Positions 10,301-20,275 of a stretch of 64,000 nucleotides of DNA are shown here, one piece after another. Source of the stretch: Sanderia malayensis (taxonomy: Eukaryota; Cnidaria; Scyphozoa; Semaeostomeae; Pelagiidae); contig RQOL01000616.1 in the NCBI GenBank assembly GCA_013076295.1, positions 2,880,392-2,944,391 on the forward strand, written 5' to 3'. Numbering within the stretch: position 1 is the first letter of the stretch; the number at the start of each line of letters is the position of its first letter. A program made the translations under genes and the position numbers. The notes beneath the pieces are model-generated. The model was not told where the DNA came from. It did not search any database and saw nothing but the letters and a program-made list of their open reading frames with translations.

Positions 10301-11953
10301 CAGATGCCTTTGATTCTGTGTTTTTTTTTGCGAAAAATTGATGAAGGAGTCTCAAAAAGTGAAGCAAGAGAAAGTGGAAATGGAATTGAAGTTGAAGGAA
10401 CATTTTGAAGCTTCGTCAAAAGAAAGAGAAGAAGTCAGTGAAAAAGTAAATGAAAAATGGAAAGATTATGTCATGATGTTGATGACGAATAAGTAAAACT
10501 CTTGTTGGGTAGTTGACTATAATTTATTTATTTATTGTTTATTAATTTTTAGCTGAATGCGCTTAAGAATGAGGTAGAGCGCTTAACAAAGATTGCCAAG
10601 GAACATGCTATTATTACTGAAATTATTATATGCAGATGAAGAAGATAGGTATTAAAATAATTAGTTATCATAATACTTCGTTGACTATAATTTATTTATT
10701 TATTGTTTATTAATTTTTAGCTGAATGCGCTTAAGAATGAGGTAGAGCGCTTAACAAAGATTGCCAAGGAACATGCTATTATTACTGAAATTATTATATG
10801 CAGATTAAAATAATTAGTTATCATAATACTTAGTTGACTATAATTTATTTATTTATTGTTTATTAATTTTTAGCTGAATGCGCTTAAGAATGAGGTAGAG
10901 CGCTTAACAAAGATTGCCAAGGAACATGCTATTATTACTGAAATTATTATATGCAGATGAAGAAGATAGGTATTAAAATAATTAGTTATCATAATACTTC
11001 GTTCATTCAATTAAAGTGGCAAGCTATAAAGTGATGATTGATGAGGATGATGATTGATGATGATTGATGAGGATGACGATAAAAATGCTTATTGGTTGCA
11101 GGTTGGAAAGGATGCAGCAAAATTTTGAACTTATTACAACTGAAAACAAGACCCTTGTTGAAATGGAAAACATGTGTCGTAAGCAAAATGAAGATCTAAA
11201 AAATAAATGCGATAGGTGAGTAATTTTTTTCCTTCTTTTTCGTTGTGTTATGGGAAAATTATTTAGATCGTTTTACAATAAATAAAACACTATTACTAAC
11301 ATAGAACAGGTCAGGATGATTGGAAGCTTGTTAGATGAAGATTTAAATTCTTTTTTATTTCAGAGTCTTGCAACAATATAACAAGTCAGAGAAAGAAAAA
11401 AAGAATATTATAATGAAAGTAAAAGAGCATGAAAAAACTATGGAAGGTATTGGAAATATGTTGGCTTATCATTTAATTTATTAGTTTACGAGTTTCCTAC
11501 TTTTAATTTAATCTTATCTATTTGTTTGTTTATTCGTTCATTAATGCATGCCGTTATTAATTTAGCATCAACAAAATTGATCTCTGAATTACAAGAAGAG
11601 ATAAAGTTGCAAGAAAAGAAAAAGTATGAGTTAGAATTGAAAGTGAAAAAGTCGGAGAAAAAATTAACAGCTGCAGAGAATGCAAAGTCAGAAATGAACC
11701 ACACGGTAATTATCTTCAATTATATTGAAAATAATGAACAAATATATATTTTAATTATGTCTTTGACATTGTTGATAACCACGATGAACATTATTATTAA
11801 CATTATTAATTAATTTTGCAGTTATCTTCATTGAAACTATTAAATACAAAATATGAGGACTTGAAAGAAAAGAGTGACGCATTGGGACATTTAAAGGCTC
11901 AACTTGAGAAACATGCTCAGATACAAGCAATGATTCATAATCTAAGCAAGTGA
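7355..11953 (+). CDS. CIP2A: CIP2A-like protein, N-terminal half shortened; possibly decaying locus
   Basis: Likely CIP2A, an armadillo-plus-coiled-coil inhibitor of PP2A-B56 in mitosis and DNA repair. Readable exons: 7355-7462, 7831-7964, 8081-8216, 8338-8432, 9027-9123, 9446-9595, 9926-10039, 10144-10226, then a disturbed block 10310-11003, then 11102-11215, 11364-11446, 11566-11705 and 11822-11953. Phases agree across the first eight exons and the last four. Family landmarks are MDLNISVCLKSFRAAFQHY at the start, PCLGSLANICRSNANLQDYI in exon 5, LREVE at the coiled-coil start and the ending HAQIQAMIHNLSK, which matches the conserved CIP2A C-terminus. About 250 residues precede the coiled coil, several hundred fewer than in vertebrate CIP2A. 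The exon near 10310 needs a frame change after a run of nine T. The next exon is triplicated and meets stops. It may be a pseudogene, an unusual isoform or an assembly artefact. Confidence 0.75.
8562..9005. mobile_element. 444 bp MITE related to the 2.9-6.2 kb transposon
   Basis: It has the same CAGTACATCCTCGATTATCC terminus and its inverted complement at the other end, flanked by TA at 8560-8561 and 9006-9007. It shares about 150 bp at the left and about 50 bp at the right with the large element, including 'cggcccagcaaaaaattgag'. It lacks any ORF and lacks the inner GGTGGGGGAGCAGTCGA repeats. It sits in the fourth intron of the CIP2A-like gene, ending about 20 bp before the exon 5 acceptor. 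Confidence 0.93.
9607..9722. repeat. small inverted-repeat element in CIP2A intron 6
   Basis: CTGTAAAAGC at 9607-9616 is repeated inverted (GCTTTTACAG) at 9713-9722. The size (116 bp) and termini suggest a short MITE, but no clear target duplication is visible. Confidence 0.4.
9766..9810. repeat. perfect 19-bp-stem hairpin
   Basis: ATCATCTCACTCAAGAATG (9766-9784) is followed by a 7-base loop and its exact reverse complement (9792-9810). It lies in an intron of the CIP2A-like gene and is too short for a typical pre-miRNA. Confidence 0.85.
10512..11003 (+). repeat. tandem triplication of a CIP2A coiled-coil exon with flanking intron
   Basis: A 168 bp unit beginning 'gttgactataatttattt' occurs at 10512, 10680 and 10833 and is virtually identical each time. 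It contains an acceptor, the exon reading LNALKNEVERLTKIAKEHA, and a donor at 'gaagatag|gtatta'. The middle copy lacks 15 bp that include this donor. The exon read in phase 0 meets TGA just before the donor, so either an internal splice is used or the exon is broken. Confidence 0.88.
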
Positions 11954-12060
11954 TTCATTTAATTTCTATGTTCTTTGTCCATGTACTGTGTATGTTTTCT
12001 TAGCCTGTAAACTAAACCATAATTATACTAAAATTTTACTTGCTTACTTTCAAAATTGCT

Positions 12061-12704
12061 GTGCAATTGCGACTTGATTGTATTGAAAATATCGATGCTG
12101 ATCTGTGCATTAATGCTGTCTTGCCTGAAAAAGATGTTGATGGGCAAGTTTATGTTTATACGTTTTTCATGCTATGGTGATATGATGAGTATTCCATATA
12201 ACAATCCACTTGGAAAATGAGCTCGCTATTAACCTCTTTGTTTAGCTAAATTGGAGAACACTCTATTGCTATCTTGCTTTCAATATTTTGTTTGTGCAAA
12301 TAGGATTGCATTGTTGGAGTTATTAATGGCCAATTGTTGATTATTTATTGCTATTTTATTTTTGTAGGCTACATGATATAAATGCAGGACGTCTTTCAAG
12401 GGGACAATTGAACAATTGTTTTATTCCTTGCACTCCAAGAGGATGTCTTAAATTAATTCAAAGTACCGGTGTAGATGTAAAAGGAAAAAATGCTGTTGTC
12501 ATTGGGAGAAGTAAAATTGTGGTATGATTATTAGCCTTGTTAAATTCTTCCTCATAGCTTTCATATGATATGTATAATTGTTAGTGTATATTTATATTGA
12601 TATTATATTAATGTTTCTCATTTTAGGGATCTCCATTGGCAAATCTTCTCACTTGGAACCATGCAACTGTAACAATTTGCCATTCAAAAACTGAATCTTC
12701 CTGA
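12061..12704 (+). pseudogene. MTHFD1: MTHFD1 (C1-tetrahydrofolate synthase) fragment, unprocessed
   Basis: Three exon-like segments (12061-12143, 12368-12521, 12627-12704) encode part of the methylene-THF dehydrogenase/cyclohydrolase domain. Motifs in order are [50 protein letters not shown] and ATVTICHSK, diagnostic for MTHFD1 and the FolD family. The intron after PEKDVDG has a GC donor (gcaagt) and the phases match. Everything before VQL and after HSKTESS is missing: a stop follows at 12702 and there is no acceptor upstream of the first segment. Because introns remain, it is a piece of a duplicated genomic gene, not a retrocopy. It begins about 110 bp after the CIP2A stop, on the same strand. 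Confidence 0.85.
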
Positions 12705-12863
12705 AGTAGTAAGACTGACTTATTCTTGTATCTCTTCTTTTCATGTGGTTACTTTTTTGTTTAGCTACCTTATTGCTGACAACACAAAACTATCCCTTGC
12801 TCTCCTCTCATGAATTAACCCTGTATATAACCACAAAAGTTCTCATTAATATGAACATTTTCG

Positions 12864-13032
12864 AAACGATTTTAATAGTTTTCTACAAACGACTATATAT
12901 TCGGTCACACAAACAAATTTATATATATTTGTTAATTTACGTTATTGGATTTTAATTGACTCTGAGGATGGTCGCTTGTTTGTGCGACCGAATATATAGT
13001 CGTTTGTAGGAAACTATTAACATCGTTTTCCT
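12864..13032. repeat. fold-back (inverted repeat) element
   Basis: The arm at 12874-12916 (contains 'acaaacgactatatattcgg') is repeated inverted at 12976-13018 with two mismatches over 43 bp. Weaker pairing extends outward through 'aacgattttaatag' and its partner. The spacer is about 60 bp. No ORF. Confidence 0.85.
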
Positions 13033-13141
13033 AATAAAATGAAGCTTCTTGTTATACTATTCATTATTTTATTCTATTTTAATAAAGTACCTGTAACAAA
13101 AATGCGAAAGTACATAGCGCAAAAATAAGATAAAAAGATAT

Positions 13142-13391
13142 AAAATTGCTTTGAAAATTGGAAGCATTGCGAAACATAATAAATACTGAAGCTTTTCGTC
13201 TGACACTCATCAGAGTAGTACGTCAGAAAGAGAACGAAAATGAAAACCTAACGAGAAATTATACCCAGAAGAGGATCGAAATTGGCCAATCAGAAATCTC
13301 TTTCTGATGTACTACTCTGATGAGTGTCAGACGAAAAGCTTTAGTATCTATTATGTTTCGCTATGTTTCCGATTTTCAAAGCAATTCTGAA
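13142..13391. repeat. fold-back element with hammerhead-like core motif
   Basis: Arms of about 90 bp (13142-13233 and 13303-13391) are near-perfect inverted copies, sharing 'gcttttcgtctgacactcat'. Each arm carries CTGATGA ... CGAAA spaced as in a hammerhead ribozyme catalytic core (plus strand 13317-13336). The intervening helix would be only two base pairs, so activity is doubtful. Such cores are known from terminal repeats of Penelope-like retroelements. Confidence 0.7.
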
Positions 13392-15449
13392 GCTCTGTAC
13401 CGATCAAAGACTGTTCTACTATAAAAAGATATGCACGCATTTACCAATAGTTTGTTAGTTCAAATTTATTTAATGCTTCATGCTTTGAATGTTTCAGGCT
13501 CAAACCTTTCACAGAATGTGAAGTCTCTGGCTACAAAATATTAATGGTTTGTTGATAAATTTTACAATGCTTGTTCCATGTTTTGTTCCATGCCTTATTA
13601 GCTGTATAGCTGGTGTTAATGTCCCATAAAGCCAATTATCTCTCGATCCAATGGTCCTAATAAATTGCAAATTGTCTTAAAATGTGCTGAGACCTCAAAG
13701 GAGCTCATTTCTTGATGAATTTCCTAAATTGACATGAATATCATAATTCGATCCCTTACAATTTTCCGAGGTCATCTTTTGTATGATCATGTGATGTGGG
13801 TTTAATTTAACTGATCATACAAATGGACCAATGGATTTAACTTAGCTATGGTTACCCCTACCCTTTTCATTTCAACTTAATTGGCAAGTGGGAAGTAATT
13901 CGACCTAGTGGTCCAATCGGAATACTGGCTCAGTGTGAAATCTCGAATGTGGATATTCTTGAATTCATTAGAGCATTTATCTTTTTTTCCAGATTCCTGA
14001 ATTGTTGGTAGAGTTCACTAGAAATACTTCATCAAAACAAATGAGCTTAAGTGCCTTGACGCGTGCGTACATGATTCGCTCCCCGCGTGTGGTTTATAAT
14101 CAATGCTGTATAGACGCTCAATGCGCAATATTAAACTTCGGTGGCCATTTCCTCTGCCAAATGTCACTGGGATTTTAATAACTTTTCGGCAAAGACTGCT
14201 GATCTCGAAAGATTTCATCTTAGAGTTCAGTCTTTCTATTTGGCAAAACTATGAAACATTTTGAGCATAGTGGCTGCTCGGCATGTGGCAATGGCCCCCC
14301 CGGGGAAGATAGGATTTCGCCTTTTTTTGGCGAAATTTTATTGGAACCGGGTAATTTTTAGCAATTGTTTATTAACAATTTTCCACATCTTTTACATTTT
14401 ATTTACATTTAATTTTGAAGAACTGTAAGGCTTCAAGTGCCCATTATAATAATTGGCACTTGAAGCCCCACAGTTACAACTTCATTCCAAGAAGTTTTTG
14501 ATGCTTTATGGGCGTTAGGAATGCATCATTGTTGTCAGGAAACCTGCATTTTCATGCTTCCTAAATAATCCTGTGGATGACCTAGGAGGCATTAAATCAT
14601 ATCGCTTACGGGAATGTTTTATGGACGCATGCGCTTGTAAAGAAATGTTCAACCATTGTGTCGTGAACCTTGTCAAATCATTTCATTGTTCTCATGGTGA
14701 TTTCCATGTGATTCATTTTGGTATTGCAAATTTCACCTTAGGTGAGAATTATTGCCAAATATGGTGCTATATCAGTAACTTCCGGCTATTTTGTTTTTTC
14801 CTGCAACAAAACCCCTTGCACGTTGTCATTCTGACCTTTTGGTCATCGTTTGGCGAGTGAAGACCAAGCAACGAGTTTAGGCCAAGGATAAAGACAACAC
14901 TGCGAAGAAGCAACAAAGTTCTGTGATGTGAATGACTTGCTATTAACCAAAGACTTTCATTTTGTCACCCAGGTATGAAGTTTATTCTCGTTCTTATTAT
15001 CTATGTATTCCTTATGGTTCGGTTAATATTGTTGACATATTAATTTATATTAATTGGTTTTAGTTGGACTGTAATGACGGTTGCTGGTGGCGTAAAGCTT
15101 CTTGAACTTATTTTGTAAGTCCTATATTTGTCAAGGTTCACTTGTTATTGGGAATTTTATTTCTAACCTAGCTATTCCTGTGACAGCAGTCTGATTATTT
15201 GCTGCTATTTTATTGAAAGTGACTTGTAGAATGAATTTTTTAAATTTTTTAGATGGTAGATCTCTAGAGAGAAATGGCCGATGATTGAAAGTTAGTAGGT
15301 GTGTCGAGAAGTTATCGACTTTTTCCTAGCCTATTTTTTACTGTGAATGTTCATTGCTTTTCTATTTGTTACATTAATCTTCTCAATTTTTATTCAGTAC
15401 GTTCTCTTACTTCCGTGTGGAATCTAATCGAGTTTCTTTAAATTTTTAG
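13392..15449. other. repeat-bearing intergenic region
   Basis: No supported gene. It contains one copy of an interspersed repeat (14056-14357) and an imperfect hairpin at 14420-14475 (GGCTTCAAGTGCC with its complement, 13 bp plus an outer 6 bp). ORFs of 60-95 codons here show no family features. Confidence 0.5.
14056..14357 (+). repeat. interspersed repeat family Y, copy 1
   Basis: It aligns along its length with 37520-37817 in the same orientation. Shared landmarks are 'cccgcgtgtg', 'agtggctgctcg', 'cccccggggaagatag' and 'ggcgaaattttattggaacc'. Both copies end at the same 'accgggtaatt'. The class is unknown. Confidence 0.85.
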
Positions 15450-15751
15450 ACCCAAGGATCGCTGAAGTTGTAGCTATGGCCGAAGCCCTATCGAAAGTGA
15501 GTCTTCTTTAATTGTTTGAATCTATTGCCACAAAAACTTATCTGCATTAAAAATTGTACATATTCAATTTTACCTTAATTCTGATAAATTTACTTCATTT
15601 TCAGAGAGAAGATCGAAAAATAACGAAAGATGATATGGAAGAAACGAAGATTATAGCCGAGACGACCTGTAAAATGAAAAAGAACTTGCTGGGAAGTGAA
15701 ATAACCATCGCTGATCAAAATATGATTCATTGTACAATTTTAACTGAATAG
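15450..15751 (+). CDS. last two exons of an unidentified small protein
   Basis: Two exons with proper GT-AG borders and matching phase (15450-15496, 15605-15751) read PRIAEVVAMAEALSK then REDRKITKDDMEETKII..., ending ADQNMIHCTILTE and a stop. The segment is charged, probably helical. It has no motif I recognise, and the upstream exons and start codon could not be placed. It could be a minor gene or a chance reading frame. Confidence 0.3.
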
Positions 15752-16327
15752 TACATTACAATATGATTACAATAGTTATATTCGCCCACAATTATGTTGA
15801 TTTTTGCACAAAAATATATATCAGAAACTTTGTGTGTAAATAGTTCTCGTCGTCTGGCACTTCCTCCCACCTTCTTAAACTTGTATACTTTATATATAAC
15901 AACCTGCAGGTTCTGACAGCTATACAACTGATATGAGCCTGCGACTTTTGCCCCAAAAACGAATGCCCTGGATACTCATTGGCAGACGGACGGCTTGTCT
16001 TTCGTCATTCCAAACATCGACTCGAACCCATGAAAGTTACCCTTCAACAATGCGAAATCCAGCCGCTTGAGTTACCAACGCGTATTTAAAACTACAATAC
16101 ATCGCATTTTATTGCACATTAATTACTTTACATACTCACAACCGTGCCGTACTAATAATATAATAATTTATAAAATATATCTACTCCAATAGCGAGCATA
16201 AACATCCATATGTAATGTCCCCTACATATAATAGTTCACTGATCAGCACAAACATCTATATATATTATCAATAGGGTGGCAATTCCAGCAAGATTTTTCA
16301 TGGCTTTGAGCTCTTGAACATTATGTC

Positions 16328-16805
16328 TCATATGTATCGACAATATTTTGCCATCATCCCGCTAATTTCTTCCTCTTCGAGTAGCTCTTTGATACCTGAA
16401 AATTAATGTAAATACAGTTAATTTATAGCAACTCTGCCGCTTAATTTTGAAGAGAGTTCTTACTGAAATAAAAATACAGTTGTCCACAAAGTACCCACGT
16501 ATCCGTATGACTTTTATGTGTGCAGTTTTTGTGTTCAATCCGACGAGCGTGGGTAACTAATGCGAATTTTGCGCTTTCTATTTGCTTACAGAGAAATAAA
16601 TTATATACAACCACTTAATTTTAAGAATGTACCAATAACCATTTAAATGTTTGAAAATCTTAATTGAACTTACCTTACCAAATGACGCCCAGTGTGCAAG
16701 TGTTGTGCATGGTTGCAGAAGTAAATTCCTGTCTTCCTTTTCTTTAACGAAAAGAGAAACAGCACATGTCAATTTCCGATAGTTTGTTACTCTGTTGTCA
16801 CTTGT
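16328..16805 (-). CDS. last two exons of an unidentified small protein
   Basis: On the minus strand an exon at 16679-16805 reads TSDNRVTNYRKLTCAVSLFV, then KEKEDRNLLLQPCTTLAHWA. It joins in phase (donor 'ttg|gtaagg') to 16328-16395, reading IKELLEEEEISGMMAKYCRY before a stop. The composition looks coding, but no family was recognised and the 5' end was not found. Confidence 0.35.
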
Positions 16806-17190
16806 CTAGTAATCTAAAACGCTGTATAATTTATTATATCATACCTCATAGTAAGGCAATTACATTGCAAGTTTCTGACTGGCCATTACAGACAAGGTAG
16901 AGATGATAAACGACCGATGTAAAATCAATAAATTGGCAGCAACACGATATCCACAACCGCTTCTGATGAAGTCCAAATCAAAAAGAATTAGATTGGAGTC
17001 GCACAGGCTAATCTGCATAAATATCACGCATGAATTCCTTTACTTCACCATAGCAACCACGCTTGCATTTGGTGGAGGTTACCCTCATGTGAATATGTTA
17101 AACCAACCAGATGAAGACAAATAACAGAACTGCCTTCTTTGTGTTCTCCGTACCATTCTTGAACACTGGCCATTGTTGTATGGGGAGAAA

Positions 17191-18052
17191 TATGGAGTGT
17201 CGTTTGCGTCTTTATTCCAATTGCGTATTTCCATGGTCATTAATAATATTATATGCCAATTCTTTCTATGTTACAATTAAATGGCAGTTTTTCAATTTCG
17301 CATGGTCTATTCAAACTTTATATGGTCATGGCCTTTTCAATTTTGTATATGGTCTTTTCACATTTTATATGGCATGATGCATTGCGACATGGTGTAATGC
17401 ATTGCGATTTTGAAAATCTTGGCGGGAAAATTGTGTCACCACGTGAGTCTGGCAAGAACTTAGTCCAGTGGCCTAAACTTGTAGCCAAACGTTGTTTATT
17501 GCATAGATTTTCCGTCAAGTAAATGTTAAGCAGACGACAGTTGACTCGTGATGAGCTTGCCAGAGCAAGAGGAGATCCAGTGGAAGCTTTGAATAATTTT
17601 TTACTGCAGCTGAAGGGTTTTTCAGACAGCTCTCCCAGTACTCGGTTGATGACAAATTATTATCACTACCCTGCTGAACCCTTGGAAGATGAGCTGCCTG
17701 AAGAGCTGCTAAAAGCCTCTCCCCTTCCGATGCAAGTTCATTAATACGCGTAACAGCCTGTCTGATATCTTGATTCTCCAACATTCTCGACTAGGTAACT
17801 AAGTTAGGCCAGACTCACGCGGTGACAAAATTTTCCCGCCAAGATTTTCAAAATCGCAATGCATCATGCCATATAAAATGTGAAAAGACCATATACAAAA
17901 TTGAAAAGGCCATGACCATATAAAGTTTGAATAGGCCATACGAAATTGAAAAACTGCCATTTAATTGTAACATATAGAAAGAATTGGCATATAATATTAT
18001 TAATGACCATGGAAATACGCAATTGGAATAAAGACGCAAACGACACTCCATA
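17191..18052. mobile_element. long inverted repeat flanking a captured or host ORF
   Basis: The 273 bp arm at 17191-17463 is repeated inverted at 17799-18052. The left arm has one extra 19 bp duplication near 17381-17400; otherwise the arms differ by a few substitutions. Between them lie 335 bp that hold a minus-strand ORF (17515-17784). This is either one element with long terminal inverted repeats that carries a gene fragment, or two MITE copies inserted head-to-head on each side of an exon. Confidence 0.8.
17515..17784 (-). CDS. unidentified 89-residue ORF between inverted-repeat arms
   Basis: It starts MLENQDIRQAVTRINELASE, continues with GERLLAALQAAHLPRVQQG, and has a polar middle and a hydrophobic LPLDLLLLWQ near the end. 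The amino-acid make-up is that of a real protein (amphipathic helix with Leu/Ala spacing) and unlike the AT-driven ORFs around it. The family is not recognised. It fills almost the whole space between the inverted arms. Confidence 0.4.
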   Translation of the reverse strand: MLENQDIRQAVTRINELASEGERLLAALQAAHLPRVQQGSDNNLSSTEYWESCLKNPSAAVKNYSKLPLDLLLLWQAHHESTVVCLTFT

Positions 18053-18074
18053 GAGAAATGGAACATCCATGATT

Positions 18075-18613
18075 TTATACATGAAGTACTGAAAAAATCA
18101 AATTTTGAAATAGACTGAAAAATGACTCACAAGGAGTCAAATTATACTAAATAGGTCCTACTGATCACGTTGAAACAAATCCCAGCTCTCTAGGAATAAT
18201 GGTTCGTGGACCCAGATTTCCCGCGGATAGCTATTTAAACTTTCTATCATACATGAAGTAGGTACTGAAAAATTTTGAAATAGATTGAAAAAAGACTCCT
18301 AATGAGTTGAATTATACTAAAAAGGTCTTACTGATCACGTTGAGACAAATCCCAGATCTCTAGGAGCAATGGTTCAACTTTTAGTGCAACCAGGTCTCTC
18401 GCGGATAGCTAATTAAACTCTCTATCATACATGAAGTAGGTACTGTAGAAGTCAAACTTTGAAATAGACTGAATAATGACTCACAAGGAGTCGATTTATA
18501 CTAAATAGGTCCTACTGATCACGTTGAGACGATTCCCAGCTCTATATGAGTAATGGTTCGTGGACCCAGATTTCCCGCGGATAGCCATTTAAACATTCTA
18601 TCATACATGAAGT
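18075..18613. repeat. satellite C, array 1 (about 177 bp units)
   Basis: About three copies of a 176-179 bp unit. Landmarks are 'tttctatcatacatgaagta', 'aaatgactcacaaggagtc', 'tcctactgatcacgttga' and 'cccgcggatagc'. The same satellite forms a longer array at 38.7-39.7 kb. It is interrupted at its right end by the MITE at 18614. Confidence 0.92.
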
Positions 18614-18898
18614 ACAATAGGGACAAAAGTCCCTGGGACACCTGAAAATTGCATCCCATAATGCTGTGCTTCTGCACACTTTGCTCCCTGTGAGCAGAAT
18701 CCGACCCCCCCCCCCACTCGACCCCAAACAATGTTGTCTTGTGCACCAGTCCTTTCTCGTTGTCGGGCCAAAAGAATTTCAGCGAGGTTGAAAAATACCG
18801 CCTCTACAGACAACATTGTTTTGGGGGGGAGGGGGATGAAGTATGCACGTAAAACTTGCTAAAATCCTGGGTGTCCCAGGACTTTTGTCCCCTATTGT
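18614..18898. mobile_element. 285 bp MITE inserted in satellite C
   Basis: Terminal inverted repeats of about 29 bp begin ACAATAGGGACAAAAGTCC at 18614, with the complement ending at 18898. An internal inverted pair (ccccaaacaatgttgtct / agacaacattgttttgggg) would extend the fold. No ORF. Confidence 0.85.
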
Positions 18899-19126
18899 TG
18901 ATACGAATGATATAATTTAGCCTTCAGCCAAGTCAGTGTAACCTGTATTATACTGACCTGACTTATTTCACTCTGTCTATGTGCATATGGAGACTGCGAA
19001 AAATATCAAGACAAATTAGCTACATGATATTGCCATTAATGTATTCTACCACATTTAAATAAATAAAAATCAAATAAAACACGAATAATTTATGTGGAGA
19101 TATGCAAAAAATGTGCTTCTAATATA

Positions 19127-20194
19127 TAGGTATTAAAAGTATTCGAACTCCTGATGAAAAATGGCGTCTAGAAGTGGCCCTAGGCCTGAGCAAGAAAATT
19201 TACATAACAATGTAAGACTACCAAACGGGTTTCAATAGCGAATTTCTTTAGCATAAATATACTCAATATTTCATAAATTTTCAAATGAAAACATAATTTA
19301 AACGATATCATATTGTTTTGTAATTATATTAAAAGAAAACTGCGAAGAGGTCCCTTAAAAAATGTTTACGAAAATTTATCGAAGTGGAGTAATTAAAACG
19401 CCAATAATTATAATTTCTTTCACTCAAAGCCACGCAAATTCTCTCTCATTTAAAAGAGAATGTTTTAAAATTTTGAAAAATGTAAACATTTTTCATGTAA
19501 CTGTCTTGACCTTTTACAACTCACGGTTCAAGTCTTTGTTTATCATTTTAGGAATTTGATTTGACAAAACCTATTTTTCCGTAATTTTCTTTCCAGAGTA
19601 GAAAAAGAAGGTTAAGCGCCATAACAAAAAATCTGACATGGATATTCCTATAATTTGTTTCAAATATTACAATTTGATATAATTTTTAAGGGCTTAATAT
19701 TTTCTGAAGTGAACGAGAATTCAATTTTTTAAGACCCACTTTGAAATTTGAAAAACAAAACATGTGCTTCTCAAGTTGTAAACAAAGACTTGAACCGTGA
19801 GTTGTAAAAGGTCAAGACAGTTACCTAAATAATTCTTATATTTTTCAAAATTTTAAAACATTCTCTTTTAAATGAGAGAGAATTTGCGTGGCTTTGAGTG
19901 AAAGAAATTATAATTATTGGCGTTTTAATTACTCCACTTCGATAAATTTTCGTAAACATTTTTTAAGGGACCTCTTCGCAGTTTTCTTTTAATATAATTA
20001 CAAAACAATATGATATAGTTTAAATTATGTTTTCATTTGAAAATTTATGAAATATTGAGTATATTTATGCTAAAGAAATTCGCTATTGAAACCCGTTTGG
20101 TAGTCTTACATTGTTATGTAAATTTTCTTGCTCAGGCCTAGGGCCACTTCTAGACGCCATTTTTCATCAGGCGTTCGAATACTTTTAATACCTA
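19127..20194. mobile_element. 1.07 kb near-palindromic inverted-repeat element
   Basis: Arms of about 416 bp (19127-19542 and 19779-20194) are inverted copies at roughly 95 percent identity around a 236 bp spacer. The termini are TAGGTATTAAAAGTATTCGA and its complement. If the outer TA is a target duplication, this is a Tc1/mariner-like MITE. A transcript through it would fold into a long double-stranded RNA. No ORF of note. Confidence 0.92.
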
Positions 20195-20275
20195 CAAGTT
20201 CATGGAAACAATCTGTGCATATCCTCAAGTACACCTAATTTTTATAGTATTAGATTAATGCAAAGAAGTTTACAT

